A stretch of 7,127 nt of DNA from JBEKHI01 sp050012355. Lineage in GTDB: Bacteria; Actinomycetota; Actinomycetes; Streptosporangiales; Streptosporangiaceae. Under the pieces are notes generated by a model, which was given only the letters and a program-made list of their open reading frames with translations, was not told the DNA's origin and made no database searches. Positions 1 through 4,761 of this stretch are shown in pieces; positions within the stretch are counted from its first letter, which is position 1; the number at the start of each line of letters is the position of its first letter. Location of the stretch: assembly GCA_050012355.1 (NCBI GenBank), contig JBEKHI010000412.1, positions 1 through 7,127 on the forward strand, read 5' to 3'. The position numbers were made by a program, and so were the translations under genes.

Positions 1-173
1 GTGGGGTCCGCCAGGGTGCACAGGATCTTGATCGTGGTGGACTTTCCCGCGCCGTTCGGCCCGAGGAAACCGAAGGTCTCACCCGCGGCGACACCGAAGT
101 CGATGCCACGCACCGCTTCGATGTCGCCGTATCTCTTGGTCAGCTCGCTGACCTCTACAGCGGGAGTGGTCAC
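1..173 (-). CDS. ABC transporter ATP-binding protein, N-terminal fragment (DrrA-like)
   Basis: The reverse strand encodes the first 57 residues of an ABC ATPase before the gene leaves the window on the left. It opens VTTPAVEVSELTKRYGD and continues through GETFGFLGPNGAGKSTT, which holds the Walker A loop (GPNGAGKST) that binds ATP phosphates. The sequence after it (IKILCTLADP) is typical of DrrA/CcmA-like ATPases that drive ABC-2-type export of drugs or lipids. The GTG start at 173-171 overlaps the TGA stop of the PadR gene upstream (GTGA). The two genes are therefore almost certainly one operon and translationally coupled. A membrane permease would be expected next, outside the window. The family is certain. 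The exported substrate cannot be told, because the Q-loop, signature motif and Walker B are off the edge. Confidence 0.93.
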   Translation of the reverse strand, partial: MTTPAVEVSELTKRYGDIEAVRGIDFGVAAGETFGFLGPNGAGKSTTIKILCTLADP

Positions 174-937
174 TCGTCCGTCGCCTCCGCGTTGCCGTCG
201 CTGGTCGGCGCCGCACCTCCCGGAGTCTCCCCCGCCACGTCACCGTCAGCGAGCAGCCGGTAGAGAGACCGGCGAGTCTCGGTGAGCGTCTGACGTGCCT
301 GGCTTAGCTGGGTGTTCGTCCCGGCTCGCGCGACCTCCATTACCGCCAGAGTAACCTGGCGAATCAGGTCGCGAAGCTCGATTGCGACGTCATCGGCCAT
401 GCCCTGCGCCGCTTCCCAGGACCGGCTCAGCTCGTCGGCGTGCGCTTCGGCGTACGAGCGTCCCTCGTCGGTGAGCCCGTAGAGCCTGCCGCGGCCTTCG
501 CCCTCGGGACTGATCAGGCCCTCGTCCTCGAGCTGCTGGAGTGCCGGGTAGACCGAGCCAGCGCTCGGCCGCCAGACGCCTTGCGTCCGCTCGGCGATCT
601 CCTGGATGATCTGGTAGCCGTTCCACCGCTGGCCCTCGGCCAGCAGGTCGAGGATCGCCGCGCGGACGTCGCCGCGCCGAGCCCGCCGGCCCCGGCCGAA
701 GTCACGCCCGAACGGAGTTGACCCGAACATCGCCTCCAGCCCCGGGCCGCCGAACGGCCCGGCGGGAGCGCACCGGCCGCGCCGCGACCCTGGCCCTTCG
801 GGACCTCCTCGCGCGGAGAACCGGCCCTCCGGCCCGAATCCGCCTCGGCCACCTGGGCCACGACGTCCCCGTCCTTCACCGCGGCCCCGTCCGAACCCGG
901 CTTCCCCTTCTTCTCTGTTCCATCGTTCCTCACGCAT
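170..937 (-). CDS. PadR-family transcriptional repressor with long Gly/Arg-rich N-terminal tail (PadR-1)
   Basis: The product is a 255-residue winged-helix regulator. Residues about 90-165 form the PadR domain: RRGDVRAAILDLLAEG, NGYQIIQEI, WRPSAGSVYPALQQLEDEGLI, and the wing GRLYGLTDEG. The last third (about 166-230) is helical and ends TRRSLYRLLA, as expected for the PadR dimerisation arm. Residues 1-88 are low complexity, rich in Gly, Arg and Pro. Most PadR proteins are 110-190 residues, so this tail is extra. I chose ATG 937 because AGAAGG at 951-946 sits 8 nt before it; an in-frame GTG at 946 overlaps that ribosome site. The gene overlaps the downstream ABC ATPase by 4 nt, the usual arrangement for a PadR repressor of its own exporter. 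Palindromes at 954-1000 are the likely operator. The inducing ligand is unknown. Confidence 0.93.
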   Translation of the reverse strand: MREERWNREEGEAGFGRGRGEGRGRRGPGGRGGFGPEGRFSARGGPEGPGSRRGRCAPAGPFGGPGLEAMFGSTPFGRDFGRGRRARRGDVRAAILDLLAEGQRWNGYQIIQEIAERTQGVWRPSAGSVYPALQQLEDEGLISPEGEGRGRLYGLTDEGRSYAEAHADELSRSWEAAQGMADDVAIELRDLIRQVTLAVMEVARAGTNTQLSQARQTLTETRRSLYRLLADGDVAGETPGGAAPTSDGNAEATDE

Positions 938-953
938 GAAGAACACCTTCTCT

Positions 954-1000
954 CGTTCTTGTTTGTTCTAGATATCTCAACGATATATCGTTCAAGAACG
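954..1000. promoter_or_regulatory. Candidate PadR operator: palindromes nested in an 8-bp inverted repeat
   Basis: This AT-rich island lies just upstream of PadR-1. It contains the perfect 14-bp palindrome AACGATATATCGTT (979-992) and the 8-bp palindrome AGATATCT (970-977), centred 12 bp apart. Both are enclosed by a perfect inverted repeat, CGTTCTTG (954-961) and CAAGAACG (993-1000). The 11-mer AACGATATATC recurs upstream of the second PadR gene (2434-2444). PadR proteins bind AT-rich dyads over their own promoters, so autoregulation is the natural inference. Possible -35 boxes on the minus strand are TTGCCA (1008-1003) and TTGAAC (995-990), but no convincing -10 box could be fixed. Confidence 0.65.
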
Positions 1001-1051
1001 TCTGGCAACCTGAATTATTCCCTGGGAGTTAAGCCGTGATGCGGGGATGGG

Positions 1052-1085
1052 CTCGTGGGGCCTACGAGAGTCTCTGACGGGAGAC
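1052..1085 (-). terminator. Tandem hairpins downstream of the TetR gene (possible terminator)
   Basis: Reading the minus strand past the TetR stop there are two short stem-loops. One is GTCTC (1070-1074) paired with GAGAC (1081-1085), loop 6. The other is CTCGT (1052-1056) paired with ACGAG (1064-1068), loop 7. There is no run of T after them, so this would be an atypical actinobacterial terminator. It separates the TetR gene from the PadR-1 promoter region. Confidence 0.35.
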
Positions 1086-1093
1086 GGCTGACA

Positions 1094-1669
1094 TCAGCAC
1101 GTCTTCAGGCCATTCAGGTAGGTGGCGAGCAGCCGACGGCACGTCACGTCCCACTCCGGGTCCGATTGCCGGGGCTGAGCAAGCATCGCTCCGAAGACCA
1201 CGACATCGCGCGGGGTCACGTCCTGAGTAATCGTCCCGTCGTTATGGCCACGATCAATGATTTGCTGCACGACGCGATGGACCTGCTCGCGCAGCGCCAG
1301 GGTCTCCGGAACCGTAACCGGAGGCCCGCCGTGCAGCGGCAGTACGAGTTCGTTCCGCCGCGCGATCGCGGCTTCGACGAAGCGCCGCAGCGCGTCGCTG
1401 CCTGTCGTGCCGCCGCTTTCCGCCGCGCGCACGTTCGCGAGCACCTGCTCGAAGGACCGGTGGGTAAGGGAGTTGAGCAGGTCCTCGCGGGTCCGGAAGT
1501 GGCGGTAGAGCGTCCCGATGCCGACACCCGCGTCGGCCGCGATAGTCGCCATCGCCACGTGCGGGCCCTCACGGTGCACGGCCGCTGTCGCGGCCCGCAG
1601 CAGGGTCTCGTGGTTACGGGCCGCGTCACTGCGCTGCTCGCGCGCAGTGGGCTTCCTCACGATTGCCAT
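1094..1669 (-). CDS. TetR/AcrR-family transcriptional repressor
   Basis: The product has 191 residues from ATG 1669, a normal size for TetR. The N-terminal DNA-binding domain is clear: RNHETLLRAATAAVHREG is helix 1, and VAMATIAADAGVGIGTLYRHFRTREDLL (residues about 38-65) is the helix-turn-helix with the family's GTLYRHF signature. The C-terminal ligand/dimer domain (residues about 75-191) is diverged, so the effector cannot be predicted. An in-frame GTG at 1714 would add 15 residues (MYPYPGRIGEGFNER) unlike a TetR N-terminus. ATG 1669 is preferred, although its nearest Shine-Dalgarno (GGAGAAGG) lies 13 nt upstream, further than ideal. The gene is divergent from the cupin gene, with 129 bp between the two starts, so the cupin is its likeliest target besides itself. 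Confidence 0.9.
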   Translation of the reverse strand: MAIVRKPTAREQRSDAARNHETLLRAATAAVHREGPHVAMATIAADAGVGIGTLYRHFRTREDLLNSLTHRSFEQVLANVRAAESGGTTGSDALRRFVEAAIARRNELVLPLHGGPPVTVPETLALREQVHRVVQQIIDRGHNDGTITQDVTPRDVVVFGAMLAQPRQSDPEWDVTCRRLLATYLNGLKTC

Positions 1670-1703
1670 GCGCTCATTGAAGCCTTCTCCGATTCGCCCT
1701 GGA

Positions 1704-1740
1704 TAAGGATACACTTAAACGGACGAAATCCTCCGGATTA
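1704..1740. promoter_or_regulatory. Candidate TetR operator region in the TetR/cupin divergent intergenic
   Basis: Two imperfect dyads lie in the shared upstream region. TAAGGATACACTTA (1704-1717) has 10 of 14 positions symmetric, in the form TAAG-N6-CTTA. AATCC (1727-1731) and GGATT (1735-1739) form a short inverted repeat around TCC. TetR repressors usually bind such 14-20 bp dyads between divergent genes. I could not fix a promoter for either gene here, so the exact operator is uncertain. Confidence 0.35.
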
Positions 1741-1798
1741 GCCGAGCGAGGGCGCTCATGGGAGGACTTGCGCATCCGTCAATCCGCGAGGAGACAGC

Positions 1799-2338
1799 AT
1801 GACCAGCCAGCCCACGCCCGTCCCGCCCGACGATCTGTCACGCAAACTCACCGTCGCCCGGCCGGACAGCGACCAGAGCCTTCCGCACATCGGACTCGTT
1901 GGCGACACCTACACGATCCTGGTCACGGGTGAGGACACGGCCGGGAAGTACACGCTCATCGACATGCACGTGCCCCCAGGTGGCGGACCGCCGCCGCACC
2001 GGCACGACTTCGAGGAGATGTTCACCGTGCTTGATGGCGAAGTCCAGGTGACCTTCCGCGGCGAGACGCTCATTGCCCACGCCGGCGAGACCATCAACGT
2101 GCCCGCCAACGCGCCGCACGCGTTCACCAACGCCGGAGACACGCCGTCGCGGTTGCTCTGCCTGTGCGCGCCTTCGGGGCAGGACGAGTTCTTCACCCTG
2201 GTCGGCCAGCCCGTCGCCACCCGGACCGAGGCGCCACCGCCGCTCGACGCCGAGGCGCAGGCTGCCTTCATCGCCAAGTCGCGGGAACTCGCGCCTGAGT
2301 ACCAGACGGAACTGCTGCCGCCGCCCGGCGCGAAATAA
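1799..2338 (+). CDS. Single-domain cupin protein (quercetinase-like)
   Basis: This 179-residue cupin carries both classical motifs. Motif 1 is G61-(X)5-H67-X-H69-(X)3-E73-(X)6-G80, within GGGPPPHRHDFEEMFTVLDG. Motif 2 is G96-(X)5-P102-(X)4-H107-(X)3-N111, within GETINVPANAPHAFTN; Asn104 replaces the usual Gly. H67, H69, E73 and H107 form a complete metal-binding set, so a metal-dependent oxygenase or isomerase activity is possible. Many such proteins annotated as quercetin 2,3-dioxygenase-like have no proven substrate. There is no signal peptide, so it should be cytosolic. The start is well supported by GAGGAG (1788-1793), 5 nt before ATG. The Pro/Ala-rich C-terminus (residues about 138-179) is typical of this group. 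It is divergent from, and probably repressed by, the TetR protein. It may detoxify or sense an aromatic compound; that is inference. Confidence 0.88.
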   Translation: MTSQPTPVPPDDLSRKLTVARPDSDQSLPHIGLVGDTYTILVTGEDTAGKYTLIDMHVPPGGGPPPHRHDFEEMFTVLDGEVQVTFRGETLIAHAGETINVPANAPHAFTNAGDTPSRLLCLCAPSGQDEFFTLVGQPVATRTEAPPPLDAEAQAAFIAKSRELAPEYQTELLPPPGAK

Positions 2339-2350
2339 CGCGCCCCTGCA

Positions 2351-2364
2351 CGGCTGACTAGCCG
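2351..2364 (+). terminator. Weak hairpin after the cupin gene
   Basis: CGGCT (2351-2355) pairs with AGCCG (2360-2364) around a 4-nt loop, 12 nt after the cupin stop. The stem is only 5 bp and no T-run follows, so terminator function is tentative. Confidence 0.25.
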
Positions 2365-2405
2365 GGATAAACTCCGTGGCAAGCCGCCTCTCCTGGCCCG
2401 CCCCC

Positions 2406-2433
2406 TTGGCACGAAGATGGATCGTGATACTAT
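2406..2433 (+). promoter_or_regulatory. Probable promoter of the PadR-2/reductase operon
   Basis: TTGGCA (2406-2411, 5 of 6 matches to the -35 consensus TTGACA) is followed after 16 nt by TACTAT (2428-2433, fits TAnnnT). Transcription would start near 2440, inside the palindrome at 2432-2450. A bound PadR dimer would therefore block polymerase. Confidence 0.5.
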
Positions 2434-2450
2434 AACGATATATCTGTTAT
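2432..2450. promoter_or_regulatory. Candidate PadR operator upstream of PadR-2
   Basis: ATAACGATATATCTGTTAT has arms ATAAC and GTTAT around the palindrome GATATATC. It would be a perfect 20-bp dyad if one A were inserted after ATAAC. It shares the 11-mer AACGATATATC with the PadR-1 operator and lies at nearly the same distance (about 40 nt) from its start codon. Its overlap with the promoter at 2406-2433 suggests repression. Confidence 0.65.
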
Positions 2451-2490
2451 GGTAGAGGTGTTGTACTACGTGAGCCGGCGGGACGGGTAA
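2449..2490 (+). other. Possible 13-codon leader ORF coupled to PadR-2
   Basis: An ATG at 2449 opens a short frame encoding MVEVLYYVSRRDG. It ends at TAA 2488-2490, which shares its last A with the ATG of PadR-2 (TAATG). Within it AGAGGTG (2454-2460) precedes an in-frame GTG at 2470 by 9 nt, which would give a 6-codon version. PadR-2 itself has only a poor ribosome site (GGGACGGG), so coupled re-initiation is plausible. A chance open frame of this length is also quite likely. Confidence 0.2.
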
Positions 2491-2978
2491 TGCGAGGACA
2501 TGGGCACGGCGGAGGTCACGGCGATCGCGACGGTTTCGATAGTCGCCGGATGCGCAGGGGCAGGGTTCCGGACCTGCTGCTGGCGGCGCTGCTCGACGGC
2601 CCCTCGCATGGCTACGAACTGATGGACCGCCTGGAGCGGTTCAGCGGCGGCACGTGGCGGCCGAGCCCAGGGTCGGTGTACCCACTGCTCCAGATGTTCC
2701 AGGACAAGGGTTTGGTCGAAAGCCAAGAGGAACAGGGCCGGAAGGTCTTCGGCCTGACCGAGGCCGGTCGCCAGGAGGCTGAGCAGCGCCGCGTCGGCGC
2801 CGTGGAGGCCGCGATTCCCGTGGACCGGCACCACTCGGAGCTGCGCACCGAGATGGAGCAGTTGCGCTCCGCGAGTCGCCAGGTTTCCTCGGTCGCGACG
2901 TCCGAGCAGCTGACCCAGGCGGTCGCGATCGTCAAGGGCGCGCGACAGGCCTTGTACCGGCTCCTTGCCGAACAGTAG
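2490..2978 (+). CDS. PadR-family repressor with His/Gly-rich N-terminus (YqjI-like, PadR-2)
   Basis: The 162-residue product has the PadR winged helix at about 24-95: RRGRVPDLLLAALLDG, HGYELMDRLERFSGG, WRPSPGSVYPLLQMFQDKGLV, and the wing GRKVFGLTEAG. A helical dimerisation arm follows and ends ARQALYRLLAEQ. It opens MRGHGHGGGHGDRD, with His at 4, 6 and 10, a possible metal-binding tail. The same architecture, a His-rich tail plus a PadR domain next to a siderophore-interacting reductase, is known in E. coli YqjI/YqjH, where YqjI is a nickel-responsive repressor. The tail here is much shorter and lacks cysteines, so metal sensing is inference. ATG 2490 has only a weak Shine-Dalgarno. The reductase gene follows 42 nt after the stop on the same strand, so they are probably cotranscribed from the promoter at 2406-2433 and autoregulated through 2432-2450. 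Confidence 0.92.
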   Translation: MRGHGHGGGHGDRDGFDSRRMRRGRVPDLLLAALLDGPSHGYELMDRLERFSGGTWRPSPGSVYPLLQMFQDKGLVESQEEQGRKVFGLTEAGRQEAEQRRVGAVEAAIPVDRHHSELRTEMEQLRSASRQVSSVATSEQLTQAVAIVKGARQALYRLLAEQ

Positions 2979-3020
2979 CTAATGCCGGCCTGGCCGACGT
3001 TCGAAAAGGGAGAGATGCCG

Positions 3021-3860
3021 ATGAACGGCGATCGTAACTCAGCCACACCATCGGGACGCGGCGACGGCGGTGGGGGCCGCCGCAGGCCCCCACCACAGCC
3101 CGTTTCGGTAGTCGCGGTATCGAGCCTCACACCGCGACTCGTATCGGTACGCGTTGGCGGCGGCGACCTGAGCAGGTTCGACCAGGCCGCCCCGACCTCG
3201 CACATGAAGCTGTTCTTGCCGGCCGACGGCCAGGACGCGCCGACGCTTCCGGTGGTCACGCCCGAGGGGCGGACGTGGCCGTCCGACGCGCCGCGACCAA
3301 TCGTGCGGACCTACACACCACGGTCCTACGACCCGGACACCGGGACCGTCGAGGTGCAGTTCGTGCTACACGGCGAGGGCCCGGCGGCGGTGTGGGCGCA
3401 GCGGGCGAAGCCGGGCGACAAGATCGCGCTCGGCGGCCCAGGGGGCCGGTTCGCCGCCGATCTGGGCACCCGGCACTGGTGGATCGCCGGTGACGAGAGC
3501 GCACTGCCCGCGGTGGGCACCCTGCTCGATGCCCTTCCCGCCTCCACGACGGCCGAGGTGCATCTGGAGGTCGCCGGCGCCGATGACGAGATAGCGCTGA
3601 AGAGCCAGGCCGACACCACGATCACCTGGCACCACCGGCGCGCCCCCGATGCCTATGGAGTTGAACTTAACGACGCGGCTGAATTCGCCGCGATCACCAG
3701 CGACACCCAGGTATGGGTCGCCTGCGAGGCCTCGGCCATGCGCCGCATCCGCAGGTACCTGCGGGCCGAGGGCGGGGTCCCCGCGTCCGCGCTGATCACG
3801 CGGGGCTACTGGCGGCTGGGCATCGCCGACCACCCGGACCACGACTACGGCGAGGACTGA
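3021..3860 (+). CDS. Siderophore-interacting protein / NAD(P)H-dependent ferric-chelate reductase (YqjH/ViuB-like)
   Basis: This 279-residue cytosolic flavoprotein is expected to reduce Fe(III) held by siderophores or other chelates so that iron is released in the cell. Residues about 27-145 form the FAD-binding beta-barrel with the key motif RTYTPRSYD (96-104), which contacts the flavin, and PGDKIALGGPGG (131-142). The NAD(P)H domain starts WWIAGDESALPAVG (153-166). The C-terminus has VWVACEASAMRRIRRYLR and the family-typical end GYWRLGIADHPDHDYGED. I chose ATG 3021 because GGGAG (3008-3012) lies 8 nt before it; ATG 3015 or 2982 are in frame, but 2982 has no ribosome site. Residues 11-26 are a Gly/Arg/Pro-rich stretch before the fold. 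Its stop overlaps the next start (TGATG). The PadR gene upstream suggests metal-dependent control. Confidence 0.93.
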   Translation: MNGDRNSATPSGRGDGGGGRRRPPPQPVSVVAVSSLTPRLVSVRVGGGDLSRFDQAAPTSHMKLFLPADGQDAPTLPVVTPEGRTWPSDAPRPIVRTYTPRSYDPDTGTVEVQFVLHGEGPAAVWAQRAKPGDKIALGGPGGRFAADLGTRHWWIAGDESALPAVGTLLDALPASTTAEVHLEVAGADDEIALKSQADTTITWHHRRAPDAYGVELNDAAEFAAITSDTQVWVACEASAMRRIRRYLRAEGGVPASALITRGYWRLGIADHPDHDYGED

Positions 3861-4102
3861 TGGCCGCGCTCATCGATCCGCGGGTTCACGCGGTGCTCGA
3901 CCGGCTGCACGGCCTGTCGGGGCGCGGTGGCGGGGCAGGCGAGCGCGGCGGAGGCGGCGGCTGGGTACGGTCAGACCCGTTCGCAAGCGCCGGACGGGCA
4001 CTCTCCATCCAGTCCGACCAGGGAGACTTGATCTATCTCCTATGCCGGGCGATCGGTGCGAGGAGAGCCGTTGATTTCGCGACGTCTCAAGGGCTCGACT
4101 GA
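3860..4102 (+). pseudogene. Truncated O-methyltransferase (N-terminal 80 residues only)
   Basis: This frame starts at the TGATG overlap with the reductase stop and encodes 80 residues. It begins MAALIDPRVHAVLDRLHGLS and ends GDLIYLLCRAIGARRAVDFATSQGLD. The last segment matches the start of SAM-binding motif I in family-3 type O-methyltransferases, where VVEFGTSFG-like residues are followed by about 140 more. Here a TGA comes right after ATSQG, so the SAM pocket and catalytic part are missing and no activity is expected. None of the three forward frames after 4100 continues the family, so this is not a simple frameshift but probably a deletion or rearrangement. A Gly-rich stretch (residues 21-34, GRGGGAGERGGGGG) replaces the usual sequence after the first helix. 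It may still be translated, being coupled to the reductase gene. Confidence 0.65.
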
Positions 4103-4140
4103 GCTGTCGGTCAAGGTGGAGTGACCCGGTCGACGAACAA

Positions 4141-4674
4141 TCACGCCGGGACCGAGTACTCCCGGCGGATGCTGGAGCCCAGCCGGGAGATGTCGGCCCC
4201 GTAGATGTGCATCGAGACCGCGACCCCGGGGCCGGAGTTGGTGACCCGGTGGATGTCGCCGGGCGGCGCGAAGCCCGCGACCGTCCCCGGCGGGTTGGTG
4301 TTCCTGGTGATCATCCGCAGCGAGGCATCGAAGATCTCCTCGTACTCCGCGCCCTGGATGACCCCGGTGACGCACCAGGCCACATGGTCGTGGATGGGGG
4401 TCTGCTGGCCAGGGAGCCAGACCATGGCCGTGATGGAAAACGAGCCGTCGGCCTCGGCATGCACGAGGTGTGTCTGATACCCGGACGGGTCGCCGCGGAG
4501 CTGATCCGCGCTCAGGACGCCTGTCCCCGGAAGGTTGCCGCGCAGCGTATCGGCCACCAGGTCGGCTGTCGGGCCCCAGCCCGCGCCGCGTCGGACCGCT
4601 CGCCGCACGGCGTCGATCAGCGTCTCGGGACAGTTCCCCGATTTCTCTAGCATCGGAACAGACATAACCGACAT
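4141..4674 (-). CDS. Cysteine-dioxygenase-family thiol dioxygenase
   Basis: The 177-residue product belongs to the cupin-fold thiol dioxygenases, which use non-haem iron and O2 to oxidise the sulfur of cysteine or a related thiol to a sulfinate. The iron ligands are visible as H95 and H97 in TPIHDHVAW and H142 in PPGDIHRVTN. The Ser-His-Tyr catalytic triad is kept in SMHIYGAD (S154, H156, Y158). The substrate-binding position that is Arg in cysteine dioxygenases and Gln in 3-mercaptopropionate dioxygenases appears to be Thr68 (GYQTHL), so the true substrate is open. The length is normal. ATG 4674 is preceded by a full Shine-Dalgarno, AAGGAGGT (4687-4680), 5 nt away. A palindrome at 4705-4718 marks a likely operator. 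It converges on the truncated methyltransferase and shares no operon with it. Confidence 0.88.
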   Translation of the reverse strand: MSVMSVPMLEKSGNCPETLIDAVRRAVRRGAGWGPTADLVADTLRGNLPGTGVLSADQLRGDPSGYQTHLVHAEADGSFSITAMVWLPGQQTPIHDHVAWCVTGVIQGAEYEEIFDASLRMITRNTNPPGTVAGFAPPGDIHRVTNSGPGVAVSMHIYGADISRLGSSIRREYSVPA

Positions 4675-4679
4675 TGGCG

Positions 4680-4687
4680 ACCTCCTT
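4680..4687 (-). promoter_or_regulatory. Strong ribosome binding site of the thiol dioxygenase gene
   Basis: The minus strand reads AAGGAGGT, fully complementary to the 16S rRNA 3' end, 5 nt before ATG 4674. It is the strongest such site in the window and decides the start over the later in-frame ATGs at 4665 and 4653. Confidence 0.85.
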
Positions 4688-4704
4688 GTAGGGGAGGGTA
4701 CCCA

Positions 4705-4718
4705 TTGATGATCATCAA
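4705..4718. promoter_or_regulatory. Perfect 14-bp palindrome, candidate operator of the thiol dioxygenase gene
   Basis: TTGATGATCATCAA is perfectly symmetric and lies 31 bp upstream of ATG 4674. On the minus strand a possible promoter, ATGACT then 18 nt then TAGTTT, would place the transcription start at or just inside this site. ArsR-type and related winged-helix repressors bind TTGAT/ATCAA dyads, so such a regulator is a reasonable guess. No regulator gene is adjacent. Confidence 0.5.
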
Positions 4719-4744
4719 AACTAATGCCAGTAACCGAGCGAAGT

Positions 4745-4761
4745 CATAGAGCCGGTCTATG
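4745..4761 (-). terminator. Short hairpin at the antiporter stop codon
   Basis: CATAGA (4745-4750) pairs perfectly with TCTATG (4756-4761) around a 5-nt loop and includes the antiporter TAG stop. No T-run follows on the minus strand, so it may be a weak terminator or merely mRNA 3' structure. The thiol dioxygenase gene starts 82 nt further on with its own palindrome, which argues that transcription is at least partly separated here. Confidence 0.3.

Noticed and set aside
1..285. Plus-strand frame of 94 codons at the left edge
   Set aside because: It is the antisense shadow of the ABC ATPase and PadR-1 end; the minus strand has a clear Walker A motif.
1669..1714. Upstream GTG start for the TetR gene
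   Set aside because: The extra residues do not resemble a TetR N-terminus and the GTG lacks a Shine-Dalgarno at proper distance.
1055..1741. Long plus-strand frame opposite the TetR gene (228 codons)
   Set aside because: The minus strand encodes an unmistakable TetR helix-turn-helix; the plus frame is Arg-rich with no family features, a normal high-GC shadow.
2982..3020. Upstream ATG start for the reductase
   Set aside because: No ribosome site precedes 2982, while GGGAG is well placed for ATG 3021.
4100..4140. Frameshifted continuation of the O-methyltransferase
   Set aside because: All three plus frames after 4100 were read; none resembles the SAM motif I continuation, so truncation rather than frameshift was called.
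4040..4705. Minus-strand frame of 221 codons overlapping the thiol dioxygenase
   Set aside because: It is the same region in another frame; only the 177-residue frame has the HxH, distal His and Ser-His-Tyr motifs and the strong ribosome site.
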